NCBI GenBank assembly: GCA_902727855.1
Contig: CACVAS010000058.1
Span: forward strand, 233,029-297,028
Direction: 5' to 3'
Source of the DNA: an uncultured Sulfurovum sp.
Lineage (GTDB): Bacteria > Campylobacterota > Campylobacteria > Campylobacterales > Sulfurovaceae
Length of the DNA stretch: 64,000 bases
Below the pieces are notes generated by a model. The model ran no database searches. It saw only the letters and a list, made by a program, of their open reading frames with translations, and was not told the DNA's origin. Shown one piece after another: positions 35,398 through 44,783 of this stretch (position 1 is the first letter of the stretch; each line of letters opens with the position of its first letter). The position numbers and the translations under genes were made by a program.

Positions 35398-36783
35398 TTA
35401 CTCAATACTAGCCACAGCCTTCTCAATGCGTGCAATCGTCTCACTCACACCTAAAATAGCCATAATCTCATCAAGTCCTGAACCTGTCATACTTCCCATA
35501 AGGCTCACACGTAATGGCATACCTATTTTCCCAAAGCCTATCTCTTTCTCTTCGACTATTTTTTCCATGACAGAGTGAAAGGCTTCTTTGGTTGTAGGTT
35601 GTGCAAGGGCTAGCATGTCGGCAAAGGCATTGAGTATCTCTTTGGCTTCACCTTTAAAAGCTTTTTTAGCTGACTTTTCATCATAGCTTGTAGGAGCCTC
35701 GGTAATGAGCTTAATTTGTGCAGCTAACTCTACGAGTGTTTTACCTCTCTCTTTGGTTGCATCAAGAAGTAAAGAAGCCTTGTCGTTACCCTCTAAGTCA
35801 ACACCAAAGTCTTTAAGCAGTCCTATAAGCTTTGCATCTGAGGCTTCTTTTATGTAATGTGCATTGAGCCATAGTAGTTTGTCTAGGTTGTAGTTAGACG
35901 ATGACTTGTTGATGTCATTTGGGTCAAACAGAGCTATCATCTCTTCTAGGCTAAATATCTCTTGGTCACCATGACTCCAGCCTAGGCGCACAAGAAAATT
36001 CAGTATTGCTTCTGGTAAGTAACCCATCTCTTTATATGCCATGACATCAGTTGCACCATCACGTTTTGAGAGTTTTTTACCTTGTTCGTTGTTTATCATC
36101 GCTACATGGTAAAAGTGTGGTAGTTTCAGTCCAAGTGCATTGTAGACGACTATTTGCTTAGGGGTGTTGTAAAGATGGTCATCTCCACGTATTACCTCGG
36201 TACATTCCATGAGGGCATCATCTATAGCAACAACAAAGTTGTAAGTAGGTGACCCGTCTGCACGTGCTATAACAAAGTCATCTACTTCATTAGCGGCTAT
36301 GTTCATCTCACCCTTAACGCCATCTACAAAGCTTAGCGTACCCTCTTGTGGTGCTTTTATGCGTATGACTGGTTCTACACCTTCTGGTGGAGTACCTGCA
36401 AAGTCTCGGTAACGACCATCATACCGTGTACGTTCTTTTTTTGCCATCTGCTCTTCACGAAGTGCTGTGAGTTCCTTTTTAGACATGTAACATTTATAGG
36501 CTTTACCCTCTTCAAGCAGTTGATTGATATATTTTGTGTATAAGTCAAAACGTTTAGACTGGTAGACCACCTCACCATCACATCCCATGCCCACCCAGTC
36601 AAAAGCTTTTAAGATAGCATCTTTTGCTTCTTCAGAGTTACGTGCCATATCGGTGTCCTCTATACGTAAAAGAAACTCACCTTTGTTGTGCTGTGCAGTA
36701 AGCCAAGAGAAAAGAGCCGTTCTTAAACCGCCTATATGTAAATAACCAGTTGGAGATGGAGCGAAACGTGTAATAGTTGACAT
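35398..36783 (-). CDS. gltX: Glutamyl-tRNA synthetase
   Basis: A class I synthetase that charges tRNA-Glu and, in the non-discriminating form, tRNA-Gln. At 461 aa it has RFAPSPTGYLHIGGLRTALFSW (HIGH motif HIGG), RIEDTD and GKKLSKRDGA (the KMSKS loop). Campylobacterota usually carry two GluRS copies, one for tRNA-Glu and one (GluRS2) for tRNA-Gln before GatCAB amidation. I cannot tell from sequence alone which this is. Convergent with the 101-aa ORF, four bases apart. Confidence 0.95.
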   Translation of the reverse strand: MSTITRFAPSPTGYLHIGGLRTALFSWLTAQHNKGEFLLRIEDTDMARNSEEAKDAILKAFDWVGMGCDGEVVYQSKRFDLYTKYINQLLEEGKAYKCYMSKKELTALREEQMAKKERTRYDGRYRDFAGTPPEGVEPVIRIKAPQEGTLSFVDGVKGEMNIAANEVDDFVIARADGSPTYNFVVAIDDALMECTEVIRGDDHLYNTPKQIVVYNALGLKLPHFYHVAMINNEQGKKLSKRDGATDVMAYKEMGYLPEAILNFLVRLGWSHGDQEIFSLEEMIALFDPNDINKSSSNYNLDKLLWLNAHYIKEASDAKLIGLLKDFGVDLEGNDKASLLLDATKERGKTLVELAAQIKLITEAPTSYDEKSAKKAFKGEAKEILNAFADMLALAQPTTKEAFHSVMEKIVEEKEIGFGKIGMPLRVSLMGSMTGSGLDEIMAILGVSETIARIEKAVASIE

Positions 36784-36850
36784 AGATATACCTTGAAAAT
36801 AAATTGGAAAATAAATTGTATGATTGTAGCGAAAATGTGGTTAAAGGGGA

Positions 36851-36879
36851 TTTTGGGTAACTTTTTAGGTTACCCAAAA
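36851..36879. terminator. Bidirectional-type hairpin between gltX and the HhH-protein gene
   Basis: TTTTGGGTAAC (36851-36861) and GTTACCCAAAA (36869-36879) pair perfectly over 11 bp around a 7-base loop containing TTTTT. It lies five bases after the stop of the HhH protein gene and upstream of gltX. The A/T ends of the stem supply T-tracts only within the stem, so termination is plausible but not textbook. Confidence 0.5.
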
Positions 36880-36884
36880 AGAGG

Positions 36885-37346
36885 TTAGTTTTTAGTTTTC
36901 TCTTTTTTTTCTTTAGTTTTTTTGGTCTTCGTTTTTTTCTCTTTGGTTTTTTTATCTTTGGTTTTTTTGGCTTTTGTTTTTAGTTCTTTTTTCTTTTCGT
37001 CAGCTGACTTTATTTTACGTTTTTTCTTCGTTTTTGTATCAGTCTTAGCATCTGTTTTAGACTTTGTTTTCTTTTTAGTCGTCTTTTTTACTTTTTTGAC
37101 ATCTTTTGCCAATTTGACATCATTTTTAATATTTGAAACCAGTTGTGCACCTACACCTTTTACCTTACTTACATCTGCCATAGACTTAAATGGTCTAGCC
37201 TTCATAATAGCCTTTGCCTTCACTTCACCAATGCCGTTAATCTCCATCAAGTCACTTTTTGACGCCTTGTTCAGTGCTGATAGACTCATACCAAATAATG
37301 TTGTCATCGAAAATACAACAAATCCTACAATTAATTTTTTTAACAT
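36885..37346 (-). CDS. Secreted helix-hairpin-helix (ComEA-like) protein with Lys-rich tail
   Basis: A 153-aa protein in three parts: a signal peptide (MLKKLIVGFVVFSMTTLFGMS), a helix-hairpin-helix DNA-binding domain of ComEA type (LNKASKSDLMEINGIGEVKAKAIMKARPFKSMADVSKVKGVG, about 25-66), and an 80-residue tail of Lys, Thr, Asp and Glu in short repeats such as KTKDKKTKEKK. ComEA proteins bind incoming DNA in the periplasm during natural transformation. The strongly basic tail is longer than in standard ComEA and should bind nucleic acid without sequence preference (inference). Monocistronic. Confidence 0.8.
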   Translation of the reverse strand: MLKKLIVGFVVFSMTTLFGMSLSALNKASKSDLMEINGIGEVKAKAIMKARPFKSMADVSKVKGVGAQLVSNIKNDVKLAKDVKKVKKTTKKKTKSKTDAKTDTKTKKKRKIKSADEKKKELKTKAKKTKDKKTKEKKTKTKKTKEKKEKTKN

Positions 37347-37459
37347 TCTTCTTCCTTTTAATTTACTAACTACATAAATATAACAAATTTAGTTATATAT
37401 AATTGCATTATACCTATACTTATCTTACGGTCATACTATAGCGCCATATTGTGAAAAAA

Positions 37460-37488
37460 TTGTGAACTAATAAAATGTGCTGTATAAT
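37460..37488 (+). promoter_or_regulatory. Sigma-70-type promoter upstream of the GT4 glycan gene
   Basis: TTGTGA (37460-37465) and a perfect TATAAT (37483-37488) are 17 bases apart, and the ATG of the WecA-like gene follows 34 bases later. This is the best-looking promoter I found in the window. Confidence 0.55.
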
Positions 37489-37522
37489 ATCTGCTATTGA
37501 AAATTTTAATTAGGTATCTTTT

Positions 37523-38524
37523 ATGACTTCATTCTTTTTCTATGCTTTTAGCATCTCTGTATTTATTACCTTAGCTGTCATCTATTTTACACACAGATAT
37601 AGCCTATTTATGGACAAACATGACACCAATAAACCTCAAAACTTCCATACAAGTGAAACACCCCGAGCTGGGGGGATAGGTATTATCTCTGGTATGGGTC
37701 TGCTTCTTGTCAGTGCTTTTGGTTTGAAACTCATACCCTCCATACTCTTTGCCTTTCTCTCAGGTATATTTGAGGACTTTCACAATTCACTGAGTCCAAA
37801 GTTAAGACTCTTTTTACAGTTTATTGCTGCATTGATGGCAGTATGGCTTACAGATGCGGTTGTTACCTACTTAGGTCTTGGTATTCACCTACCTTATTGG
37901 CTGGGCGTACTCTTTAGTCTTTTTGCCATTGTAGGGATGATGAATGCTATCAATATTATAGATGGGTTTAATGGTCTGGCTTCAGGTGTTATACTAGTGA
38001 TACTCTCTTCATTTGCACTTATAAGTTATGAACATAACAACACTGAAATGCTTCAGATTATTAGCATTGTCGCAGGCTCTGTTTTAGGGTTTTTTGTTTT
38101 AAACTTTCCAAAAGGAAAAATATTTCTTGGGGATGGTGGCGCCTATATGTTAGGATTTGTAGTCGCTGTGATTGGCATATTTTTAGCCAGCAAATATGAA
38201 AATGTAAGTCCTTGGTACATACTCTCTATTTTTATTTATCCGGTTTGGGAAGTACTCTTTTCTATCATCAGAAAAATATCTATAGGTCTTTCCCCTATGC
38301 AACCCGATAGTTTTCATTTTCATATGTTAGTACATAGACAAATCACAAAAAATAATCCTTTAACCGCGTTGTTTATTGTGCTAGGTATCTTACCTTTTTC
38401 TATAGCGAGTACATTGCACTCTAATAACTCTTTTTATAATATAAAAATCTCTATTGCTTTTATTGTTTGCTATGTGCTTCTTTATGCCTATTTAAGACAT
38501 AAAGAAGACAAATTTACCGCTTAA
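37523..38524 (+). CDS. WecA/MraY-family polyprenyl-phosphate sugar-1-phosphate transferase
   Basis: An integral membrane enzyme (333 aa, about 9-10 helices) that starts a lipid-linked glycan by moving a sugar-1-phosphate from UDP-sugar to undecaprenyl phosphate. Visible motifs are TPRAGGIGI (cytoplasmic loop 1), NAINIIDGFNGLASG (catalytic Asp region), FLGDGGAYMLGF, and the later DSFHFHMLVHR His motif. Its donor cannot be told from sequence. It has its own promoter and converges on pglB, overlapping it tail to tail by 11 bases. A second PNPT lies at 59802-60785, so two lipid-linked glycans may be made. Confidence 0.85.
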   Translation: MTSFFFYAFSISVFITLAVIYFTHRYSLFMDKHDTNKPQNFHTSETPRAGGIGIISGMGLLLVSAFGLKLIPSILFAFLSGIFEDFHNSLSPKLRLFLQFIAALMAVWLTDAVVTYLGLGIHLPYWLGVLFSLFAIVGMMNAINIIDGFNGLASGVILVILSSFALISYEHNNTEMLQIISIVAGSVLGFFVLNFPKGKIFLGDGGAYMLGFVVAVIGIFLASKYENVSPWYILSIFIYPVWEVLFSIIRKISIGLSPMQPDSFHFHMLVHRQITKNNPLTALFIVLGILPFSIASTLHSNNSFYNIKISIAFIVCYVLLYAYLRHKEDKFTA

Positions 38525-40733
38525 GCTTATAAATTTTACTATACGCTGAAGAGACAACCAACTCAAAAAGTGACTTGTCATACTTTCCAAGCATAAACAT
38601 CTGTACATACATAGAGTTAAAGGTCTCCAAATCCATGACTACAAACTGTCCATAGCTCTTCATGTAGACAATCGCATACTCACCATCAAAATGATATAAC
38701 TTTGGCTGTATTTTAACTGTGTTGTCTTTTCGATTTTGTGTGGTAATAAAGTTTTTTACAAAACCTTTGCTATTGCCTATAGTGACTTCACCTGTTGTGG
38801 CATCAAACTCAATACCATTGTGTAAGAGTACTTTACCTTTATTGTTTGCTTTAACCGTACTTGGGAAAAAAGTAATCTTTCGTTTTTTCTCTCCTGTATT
38901 TAAATCCAGGTTACCAAAGATAGCCACAGTTGGATAAATACGCATCATACGGTAAGGAAGGTACAAATAAATATCTCTCGTTTTTTGAGGTAAATCATAG
39001 GTGCCATTTTCTAATTCTGAGAGCATCATCGTTGGGTTTTTTTGATCCTCTTGTGCATTTCTAAAAAGAATATTGGAGACAGCTCCTCTACCCCCATGGT
39101 ACCGTTTTCCATCTTTATTAACCAGTTGAAATTTTTCTGGAACTTCATCTATACTTTGTCCGTTTTGTACATGGTTCTTAAACGAAGTACTACTCTCTAC
39201 ATAACTCTCAACCGCCAACCTACTTAAATTTGCTGCCAAATCCGAAGAGCTAGTTTGCATAATTGTCGAGATAATAAAGTTGTCATTTTGATGTTTACCC
39301 CCATCAATCAAGGTCGATGTTTCAGCATAATACCAGATAGGGTATCCATAATCCCACCATGTTAAAGTATAGTCTTTAGGGCTTGCAATAGCATTTAATT
39401 TTTCTAAATCTTCTACCTCAGCTTTGTTGAGCACTGTTGGTACTTTATAGCCTATAATATGTTGTATATTTGGGTATAGCATCGCGATGGTACCAAATGC
39501 TGCTAAAGTATATTGTAATTTTTTATTGTTAAAAAACTCACCTATAACAAAAAAGAGATAAATGGCTGACAGCGCAGCTATCGGTACAGCATAAACAGTA
39601 AAACGTAACCCACCCCAAAGAGCAAACATACCAATACCCACTAAAGGCAATGCCAAGATGAAAGCTCTATGCCGTAAGACAAGAGCGATGTACCCTAACA
39701 GTGCTAGTAGAACCCCTAGTTGTGAACCTGAAATACGATTTGCAAAGGTTTCAAAGGGTATCTTACCTGCTTCTCGAATAGTCTGATGCACCCCATAAAA
39801 ATGTAGTCCTTCCCCGTAAGTCCCTGTAGAAAGATAACTATTCATTTTACTCAATATAAGTCCAAACACATTTCCAAAATACATAAAAAATACAAACAAT
39901 ATCCCTGCAATCAATATAGACTTCTTTTGCCCTAATGTCACCTTTTGAAATACAAAATATATTATTACCAATAGTGCCATTTTAATAAGATAAGAATACG
40001 GAGCATCAAAAGAAAAAGGTATAAGCGCAAAGAAAACCAAAATAATAGAAGTATAGGTCAACTTATCATCTCGGTGATAAAAAATCATATAGAGCGCATA
40101 CATAATCCCCATAGCATAGACAATAGAATTACCTGCATTATATAAAAATGGATAGATGGCAATCATAAGAGCCGCATAGAGTGCTGATCTTAAATTAAAA
40201 TCAATCGTACTTTTCATAAGAAAATAGAGTATGAACATCGGTGCCATAGCAGAGAACATATCGGTATCATAATACCCTGTCATAGTCCTATTGTAGTACG
40301 ACCACGCAATAGACCCAAGTAGTGCAGCAAAGAAACCCCATACCGACTGCCCGTACAATCTAGCAATGAGTATGATTGGTATAACGACTAAAGAAGAGAT
40401 AATCGTTGGCATATAGAGTATGACTGTCTCAAGAGAAAAAGGAGTTATTTTAGTAAGTAACACGGTAAAGAAAACTGTACCATATTTCCATACATCAGGG
40501 ATACGAGGATTTTCCATATGTAAACCCTCTAAAATCTGCTGTGCTCCTGCTGCCCAAAAGTAACCATCATTGGTGTTTATCATTATTTCATTATCCCAGT
40601 AAAAACTACTGTTATCTTGAAATTGATACACCCATATCATTCTTATTGCAAAACTAAATGCATAAGCAATTGCCATGAGTAAGATGACATACTTCGTTGA
40701 CAGCTTATCACTAAATTCATTCTTTTGATACAT
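38514..40733 (-). CDS. pglB: PglB, oligosaccharyltransferase of N-linked protein glycosylation
   Basis: PglB (STT3 family) transfers a lipid-linked oligosaccharide to Asn in D/E-X-N-X-S/T sequons in the periplasm. At 739 aa it has about 13 N-terminal membrane helices and a periplasmic C-terminal domain. Catalytic signatures are seen: Asp56 in NTNDGY, Asp156 and Asp158 in YYDTDMF, Glu321 in HQTIREAG and WWDYG at 459-463. It lies at the end of a minus-strand unit that begins with phosphonate and LicD genes, rather than next to the classic pgl cluster. It starts 22 bases after the GT2 gene, so it is probably co-transcribed. Confidence 0.96.
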   Translation of the reverse strand: MYQKNEFSDKLSTKYVILLMAIAYAFSFAIRMIWVYQFQDNSSFYWDNEIMINTNDGYFWAAGAQQILEGLHMENPRIPDVWKYGTVFFTVLLTKITPFSLETVILYMPTIISSLVVIPIILIARLYGQSVWGFFAALLGSIAWSYYNRTMTGYYDTDMFSAMAPMFILYFLMKSTIDFNLRSALYAALMIAIYPFLYNAGNSIVYAMGIMYALYMIFYHRDDKLTYTSIILVFFALIPFSFDAPYSYLIKMALLVIIYFVFQKVTLGQKKSILIAGILFVFFMYFGNVFGLILSKMNSYLSTGTYGEGLHFYGVHQTIREAGKIPFETFANRISGSQLGVLLALLGYIALVLRHRAFILALPLVGIGMFALWGGLRFTVYAVPIAALSAIYLFFVIGEFFNNKKLQYTLAAFGTIAMLYPNIQHIIGYKVPTVLNKAEVEDLEKLNAIASPKDYTLTWWDYGYPIWYYAETSTLIDGGKHQNDNFIISTIMQTSSSDLAANLSRLAVESYVESSTSFKNHVQNGQSIDEVPEKFQLVNKDGKRYHGGRGAVSNILFRNAQEDQKNPTMMLSELENGTYDLPQKTRDIYLYLPYRMMRIYPTVAIFGNLDLNTGEKKRKITFFPSTVKANNKGKVLLHNGIEFDATTGEVTIGNSKGFVKNFITTQNRKDNTVKIQPKLYHFDGEYAIVYMKSYGQFVVMDLETFNSMYVQMFMLGKYDKSLFELVVSSAYSKIYKLKR

Positions 40734-40755
40734 TCTTTACCTTCTTGAATCTATT

Positions 40756-41568
40756 TTATTTGTGTATTTTACTATATATTTTCTTGAGTAGGTATTTTGG
40801 CATCAATCTTGATGAAAATCTTATGATTACATTTCTCATAAATTCAAATATGTTTATAAAGTGAAGTTTTAAAAATTCTTTTTGTAAAACTATCTCACTC
40901 ATAGCATATCTAATGCCACCTCTTCTTTCAAGCTGAGAACATCCAGCTCTCATATTTACTAAAGATTCTTGTATATTATAAAACTTAGAACCATTTAGCA
41001 TCATTCTACCCCAAAGGTAATAGTCTTCAAAATACGGCATTTTTTTATAGCCTCCTGCCCTATTCACAGCAGATTTTTTGTACATAACTGCAGGATGATT
41101 TAAAGGGTTTCTTTTTTTAGAAAAACGTAATAACTCAGTATGATATTCAGGTAATTTCCTATATGAAACAATATACTCTTCCCTATCTTCAAATTCACTT
41201 ACCCAGGAACTGCATATATCTATATCTGTATCTTTGAATTGTTTTACTTGTTTCTCAAATCTATCATCAACCGAAATATCATCTGTATCCATCCTCGCTA
41301 CCAACTCATGACTACACTTATTAAGTCCAATATTCAATGCATCACCTAAACCTATGTTTTCTTTAAGTGGTATCACCTTAAGTGTATTACCTAGTTTAAC
41401 TTGCCATTCATCTATGACCTTGTAAAGTTCATCTGTTAGTTTTCCATCTTGTACCAAAACTATTTCATTGGGCCTTTTTGTTTGTTCGTCCCAAATACTT
41501 TGCATAGCTCTATTAAAATATGACACTTTTTCCTTATAATATATAGATAAAAGTACAGAAAACTTCAT
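40756..41568 (-). CDS. GT2-family glycosyltransferase
   Basis: A GT-A fold glycosyltransferase of 270 aa. FSVLLSIYYKEKVSYFNRAMQSI is the typical start; the sugar-nucleotide DxD reads MDTDD at 93-97. The C-terminal helices RNVIIRFSSRLMPKYLL suggest peripheral membrane binding. I favour ATG 41568 because family members begin MKFSVL; ATG 41580 adds four residues. It follows another GT2 gene closely and precedes pglB by 22 bases. Donor and acceptor sugars cannot be predicted. Confidence 0.85.
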   Translation of the reverse strand: MKFSVLLSIYYKEKVSYFNRAMQSIWDEQTKRPNEIVLVQDGKLTDELYKVIDEWQVKLGNTLKVIPLKENIGLGDALNIGLNKCSHELVARMDTDDISVDDRFEKQVKQFKDTDIDICSSWVSEFEDREEYIVSYRKLPEYHTELLRFSKKRNPLNHPAVMYKKSAVNRAGGYKKMPYFEDYYLWGRMMLNGSKFYNIQESLVNMRAGCSQLERRGGIRYAMSEIVLQKEFLKLHFINIFEFMRNVIIRFSSRLMPKYLLKKIYSKIHK

Positions 41569-41569
41569 A

Positions 41570-42562
41570 TTAACTACCATTTCTTAACTCTCTAGCTTCA
41601 CGGAACTTTAAATATTTTAAAATTATATTAACTTTAATAATTGACAGACTAGAAGAAGATAGTATAGAAGCATTGATAAGATGATAAACTGCTTTAATAT
41701 AAGACTTGTTATTCATTGCTTTTCTCGTTTGTGCCATTAACTTTTGTGCTTTATTATAATTCTCTTTTTCTTTTTGTGAAATGGATAAATTTTTATCAAA
41801 TGAATAATCAAATTCATAAAGACCACTACTTAAACAACTATTAAACATATCTGTAATATATCGTCCCATTCTTTGTACATAAATGGCATTTGTCTTTGTA
41901 ATACTTCTATCGTTGTACCTACAGTCCAATAAAACTTCTGCTGTATTACCTACCTTAAAACCTTTACAAAATACTCGTGCCAAGAGCTCTTTATCTTCTG
42001 CATGTATAGCATTTTTATAACCATTCAATGATTCATACAAATGTTTTGTAGCAAAAAATGTAGGATGCACTATTCCTATAGTCCCCTTAGCCAGCATTAT
42101 TTTTAAATATTTATGTGTTATGAGCTTATTGGTTGTATAAAATATATTATTATTTGTAAACAAGTTTACATTTGAGCCAATCAAGTTAAGATTATTTTTA
42201 ACAAGGTATTTTAATTGTCTCTCAAGCCTATTCGTATGAGATATATCATCAGCATCCATTCTAGCTATATACTCTCCAGTCGTATATTTCAATGCTCTAT
42301 TTAAACTATATACTAAACCTTTATTTTCATTATTAATAAAAAATTTTATTCTCTTATCATCTTCTGCATACTTTTCAATGATATCAATTAAAGTAATATT
42401 CGGGGCATTGTCAACGATAATAATAAACTCTAAATGTGTATATGTTTGTTCTAAGATTGATGTAATAGATTGATGCAGCCAAGATGGTGGCTCATTATAT
42501 ACACTCATTATGACTGAGACTAATGGAGACCTGTCTCTATTTTCAATATCTATTTTATTCAT
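41570..42562 (-). CDS. GT2-family glycosyltransferase
   Basis: A 330-aa GT-A enzyme. It opens with SPLVSVIMSVYNEPPSWLHQSITSILEQTY, has MDADD at 102-106 as metal/UDP site, and GYKNAIHAEDKELLARVF, which carries the ED acceptor-site acidic pair. It overlaps the LicD gene upstream by eight bases. The AT-rich codon use matches the LicD genes. Substrate unknown. Confidence 0.87.
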   Translation of the reverse strand: MNKIDIENRDRSPLVSVIMSVYNEPPSWLHQSITSILEQTYTHLEFIIIVDNAPNITLIDIIEKYAEDDKRIKFFINNENKGLVYSLNRALKYTTGEYIARMDADDISHTNRLERQLKYLVKNNLNLIGSNVNLFTNNNIFYTTNKLITHKYLKIMLAKGTIGIVHPTFFATKHLYESLNGYKNAIHAEDKELLARVFCKGFKVGNTAEVLLDCRYNDRSITKTNAIYVQRMGRYITDMFNSCLSSGLYEFDYSFDKNLSISQKEKENYNKAQKLMAQTRKAMNNKSYIKAVYHLINASILSSSSLSIIKVNIILKYLKFREARELRNGS

Positions 42563-43316
42563 ATATCTCTAAACTGCTAGCATGCGTATGTCGTTTATTT
42601 TCTGGAGGTAATTGCATATAATTTTCACCATAAAGTATTTTTAAATATTCGTGATAATTATTTGGTACAAAAAACTCCTTATTTTCAAACATTAATTTTT
42701 TAAGAGGAAAGACATTTGCTGTATCTATATATAATTTATAAGAAGGCATTCGTGCACTTCTAATCACTTTTGATTTCTTATTACCCCACCCAATATGCAA
42801 TAGATCTGAAACTTTTATATAAAAATTACTCAAGTTTTGTATATGAAGATATTTATAACTAAATAGCTTCACAATTAGAAAATTTACTCTATACAGATAC
42901 TTATAAAGTATATTCTTTCGTATTGCAATGATAGGGAATATATCTATAAAAATGCCTTGATTATATATAATATTTTTATTTTCTTCATGTTTTTCAACTA
43001 TTTTTCCTCTACTACTTCTTATTTTTGCATAACTATATGGAAAACTTTTATCAGTACTATTTGTTTGTAAAAACATATCTTTAGGGAGTTCTGTGTCTAT
43101 CAAACTACAAAACTTATGATAATCTTCTAATGTCATAGCAATATCAAGATCATCATCCCAAGAAATAAATCCTTTTTCTCTTACCGATCCAAGTAATGTA
43201 CCAAAATCTAACCAATACTCTATCTTATGTTTTTTACATGCTCTATCTACTTCTATTAAAATATCTAACATAATAAGTTGGGCTTGACGTACTGTACTCA
43301 TGTTTATCTTACCCAT
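42555..43316 (-). CDS. LicD-family phospho(no)transferase, copy 1
   Basis: LicD enzymes transfer phosphocholine or other phosphate esters from a CDP carrier to sugars. This 253-aa protein has YWLDFGTLLGSVREKGFISWDDDLDIAM, with the metal-binding D-x-D in WDDDLD at 53-58, and a C-terminal ILYGENYMQLPPENKRH that is typical of the family. It overlaps the GT2 gene (8 bases) and the next LicD gene (8 bases). With phosphonate-making genes in the same operon, a CMP-phosphonate donor is likely (inference). Confidence 0.87.
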   Translation of the reverse strand: MGKINMSTVRQAQLIMLDILIEVDRACKKHKIEYWLDFGTLLGSVREKGFISWDDDLDIAMTLEDYHKFCSLIDTELPKDMFLQTNSTDKSFPYSYAKIRSSRGKIVEKHEENKNIIYNQGIFIDIFPIIAIRKNILYKYLYRVNFLIVKLFSYKYLHIQNLSNFYIKVSDLLHIGWGNKKSKVIRSARMPSYKLYIDTANVFPLKKLMFENKEFFVPNNYHEYLKILYGENYMQLPPENKRHTHASSLEIYE

Positions 43317-44019
43317 AACTTTTATATACTCCTATTTTATTATCCAATGTTTTGACATTTTTTGCCATTGTGTATGGATTCCATTCAGTATCTTTTATCA
43401 TATATTTTTCTCCATAAAAAGACTTAAGATGTTCATCTGCATTTTTTGGTACAGGATACTGCTTGCCCAAGAAGTTTATAGTCGTAAACCCATCATAAGG
43501 AAAGGTCATCTCTCTTACAATAAGCCCTCCATTATCCAAAATTGTTTTATGCCAACTTTTCCCTTCTTCATTCTTAAATACATGTGAATACATCTTGTTG
43601 TCTTTTAAAGTAAAATAAAATAAATCAATCACTATATCCTTATATACATAAGATTCTTCCAGTCCATAAGTATTATTATCTATAGAAATATTTCTTATTT
43701 TTTTAAATCCATATCGCTTAAAAATAATTTCCATATCTTCTGAATAATCATCTAAAAATATGCCTAAATCAATATCTAAATCATGTTTAATAAAACTCTT
43801 ATCTCTTATTGCACCCAATAAAGTACCATATTCCAACCAGTATTGTATATCTAATTCTTTAAAAATATGATTTACCTGAATGAGTGTTTCTTCTGCATAT
43901 TTTAAAAAATTTTTATTCTGTTTATATAGTTTATATTTTACAAATATTTTTCTATAAAAAAATCTAAATATTTTTGCCATAAATTTATTTTTTTCTATTA
44001 ATAATATTAAATCTTTCAC
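43309..44019 (-). CDS. LicD-family phospho(no)transferase, copy 2
   Basis: A 236-aa LicD-like protein with WLEYGTLLGAIRDKSFIKHDLDIDLGI; the usual Trp before the acidic motif is His here (HDLDID, 79-84), but both acidic residues remain. FYGEKYMIKDTEWNP near the C-terminus matches the family. An N-terminal 40-residue basic helix may bind the membrane. It overlaps its neighbours by 8 and 4 bases. It is clearly diverged from copies 1 and 3, so the three probably differ in acceptor. Confidence 0.82.
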   Translation of the reverse strand: MKDLILLIEKNKFMAKIFRFFYRKIFVKYKLYKQNKNFLKYAEETLIQVNHIFKELDIQYWLEYGTLLGAIRDKSFIKHDLDIDLGIFLDDYSEDMEIIFKRYGFKKIRNISIDNNTYGLEESYVYKDIVIDLFYFTLKDNKMYSHVFKNEEGKSWHKTILDNGGLIVREMTFPYDGFTTINFLGKQYPVPKNADEHLKSFYGEKYMIKDTEWNPYTMAKNVKTLDNKIGVYKSYG

Positions 44020-44783
44020 TCATCAATCTCCAAATATTTTTTATCTATTTTAGTACTCTTAAATGTTTTTATAATTTCTTTTTTATAAGCATATTTTTTA
44101 AATGCTATATCTAAGCAATTATCACCATATGTTTTTTTTAAAACTTGAGTAGCATTCTTTGGTATTTTGATATCTAAGTCATATAGTTTTGACATTACTA
44201 CAGGAAATACATCCGATTTCGTGACTCTATTTTGTACCCAATGATCATTTAAACTATCTATCAAGATATCATTATCTTCATCCCAAAAATATATGTCAGC
44301 ATGAAGTAAATTTGATGTACTAAAATTCATTTTTAATATCTTTTTATTTTCAATTAAATGGTACCTATTAAAAAGTTTTTGTTTTAATAGTGTAACAACA
44401 ATATCTTTATCTTTAAGCATTACAACGACATCAACATCTGTATCCCATGGAATAAATGTTTTATTATGTCGCACTTGCCCTAAAAGAGTGCCATACATAA
44501 TAAAATAGTCTATATTTGCATGATTTAATATACTTGTAATATCTCTAGTTATCTCATAGAGATGTGTTAAGCAGCATATTGGTGTATCATTACCCAATAC
44601 TGTATATTTATAATGTACATTTTTTATATCAAATTCACATCGAATATCATTTTTACCACAGTTACTTTTTCTAATAGGATTAAATATTTTTAATACATTT
44701 GTTTGCAATAACCATCTTAATGTGTTTAAATTTTTGAAAAAGTTAAATATATTTTTATTTTTTTTTAAAATATCTTTTATCAT
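44016..44783 (-). CDS. LicD-family phospho(no)transferase, copy 3
   Basis: A 255-aa LicD-like protein: YFIMYGTLLGQVRHNKTFIPWDTDVDVVV, with WDTDVD at 113-118 as the metal site and KKTYGDNCLDIAF near the end. The N-terminal 70 residues are basic and AT-rich in coding. It overlaps the wzx gene and copy 2 by 4 bases each, so the whole block is translationally coupled. Confidence 0.85.
   Translation of the reverse strand: MIKDILKKNKNIFNFFKNLNTLRWLLQTNVLKIFNPIRKSNCGKNDIRCEFDIKNVHYKYTVLGNDTPICCLTHLYEITRDITSILNHANIDYFIMYGTLLGQVRHNKTFIPWDTDVDVVVMLKDKDIVVTLLKQKLFNRYHLIENKKILKMNFSTSNLLHADIYFWDEDNDILIDSLNDHWVQNRVTKSDVFPVVMSKLYDLDIKIPKNATQVLKKTYGDNCLDIAFKKYAYKKEIIKTFKSTKIDKKYLEIDE

Noticed and set aside
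36885..37130. Short tandem DNA repeat or CRISPR-like array in the Lys-rich coding region
   Set aside because: The repetition is codon-level (Lys/Thr/Glu) without constant repeat and spacer lengths. No CRISPR array was seen anywhere in the window.
42555..44783. Phosphocholine (LOS) decoration through a lic1-type pathway
   Set aside because: No licA kinase, licB transporter or licC gene is near. The local supply genes are PEP mutase, decarboxylase and dehydrogenase, which point to a phosphonate donor.
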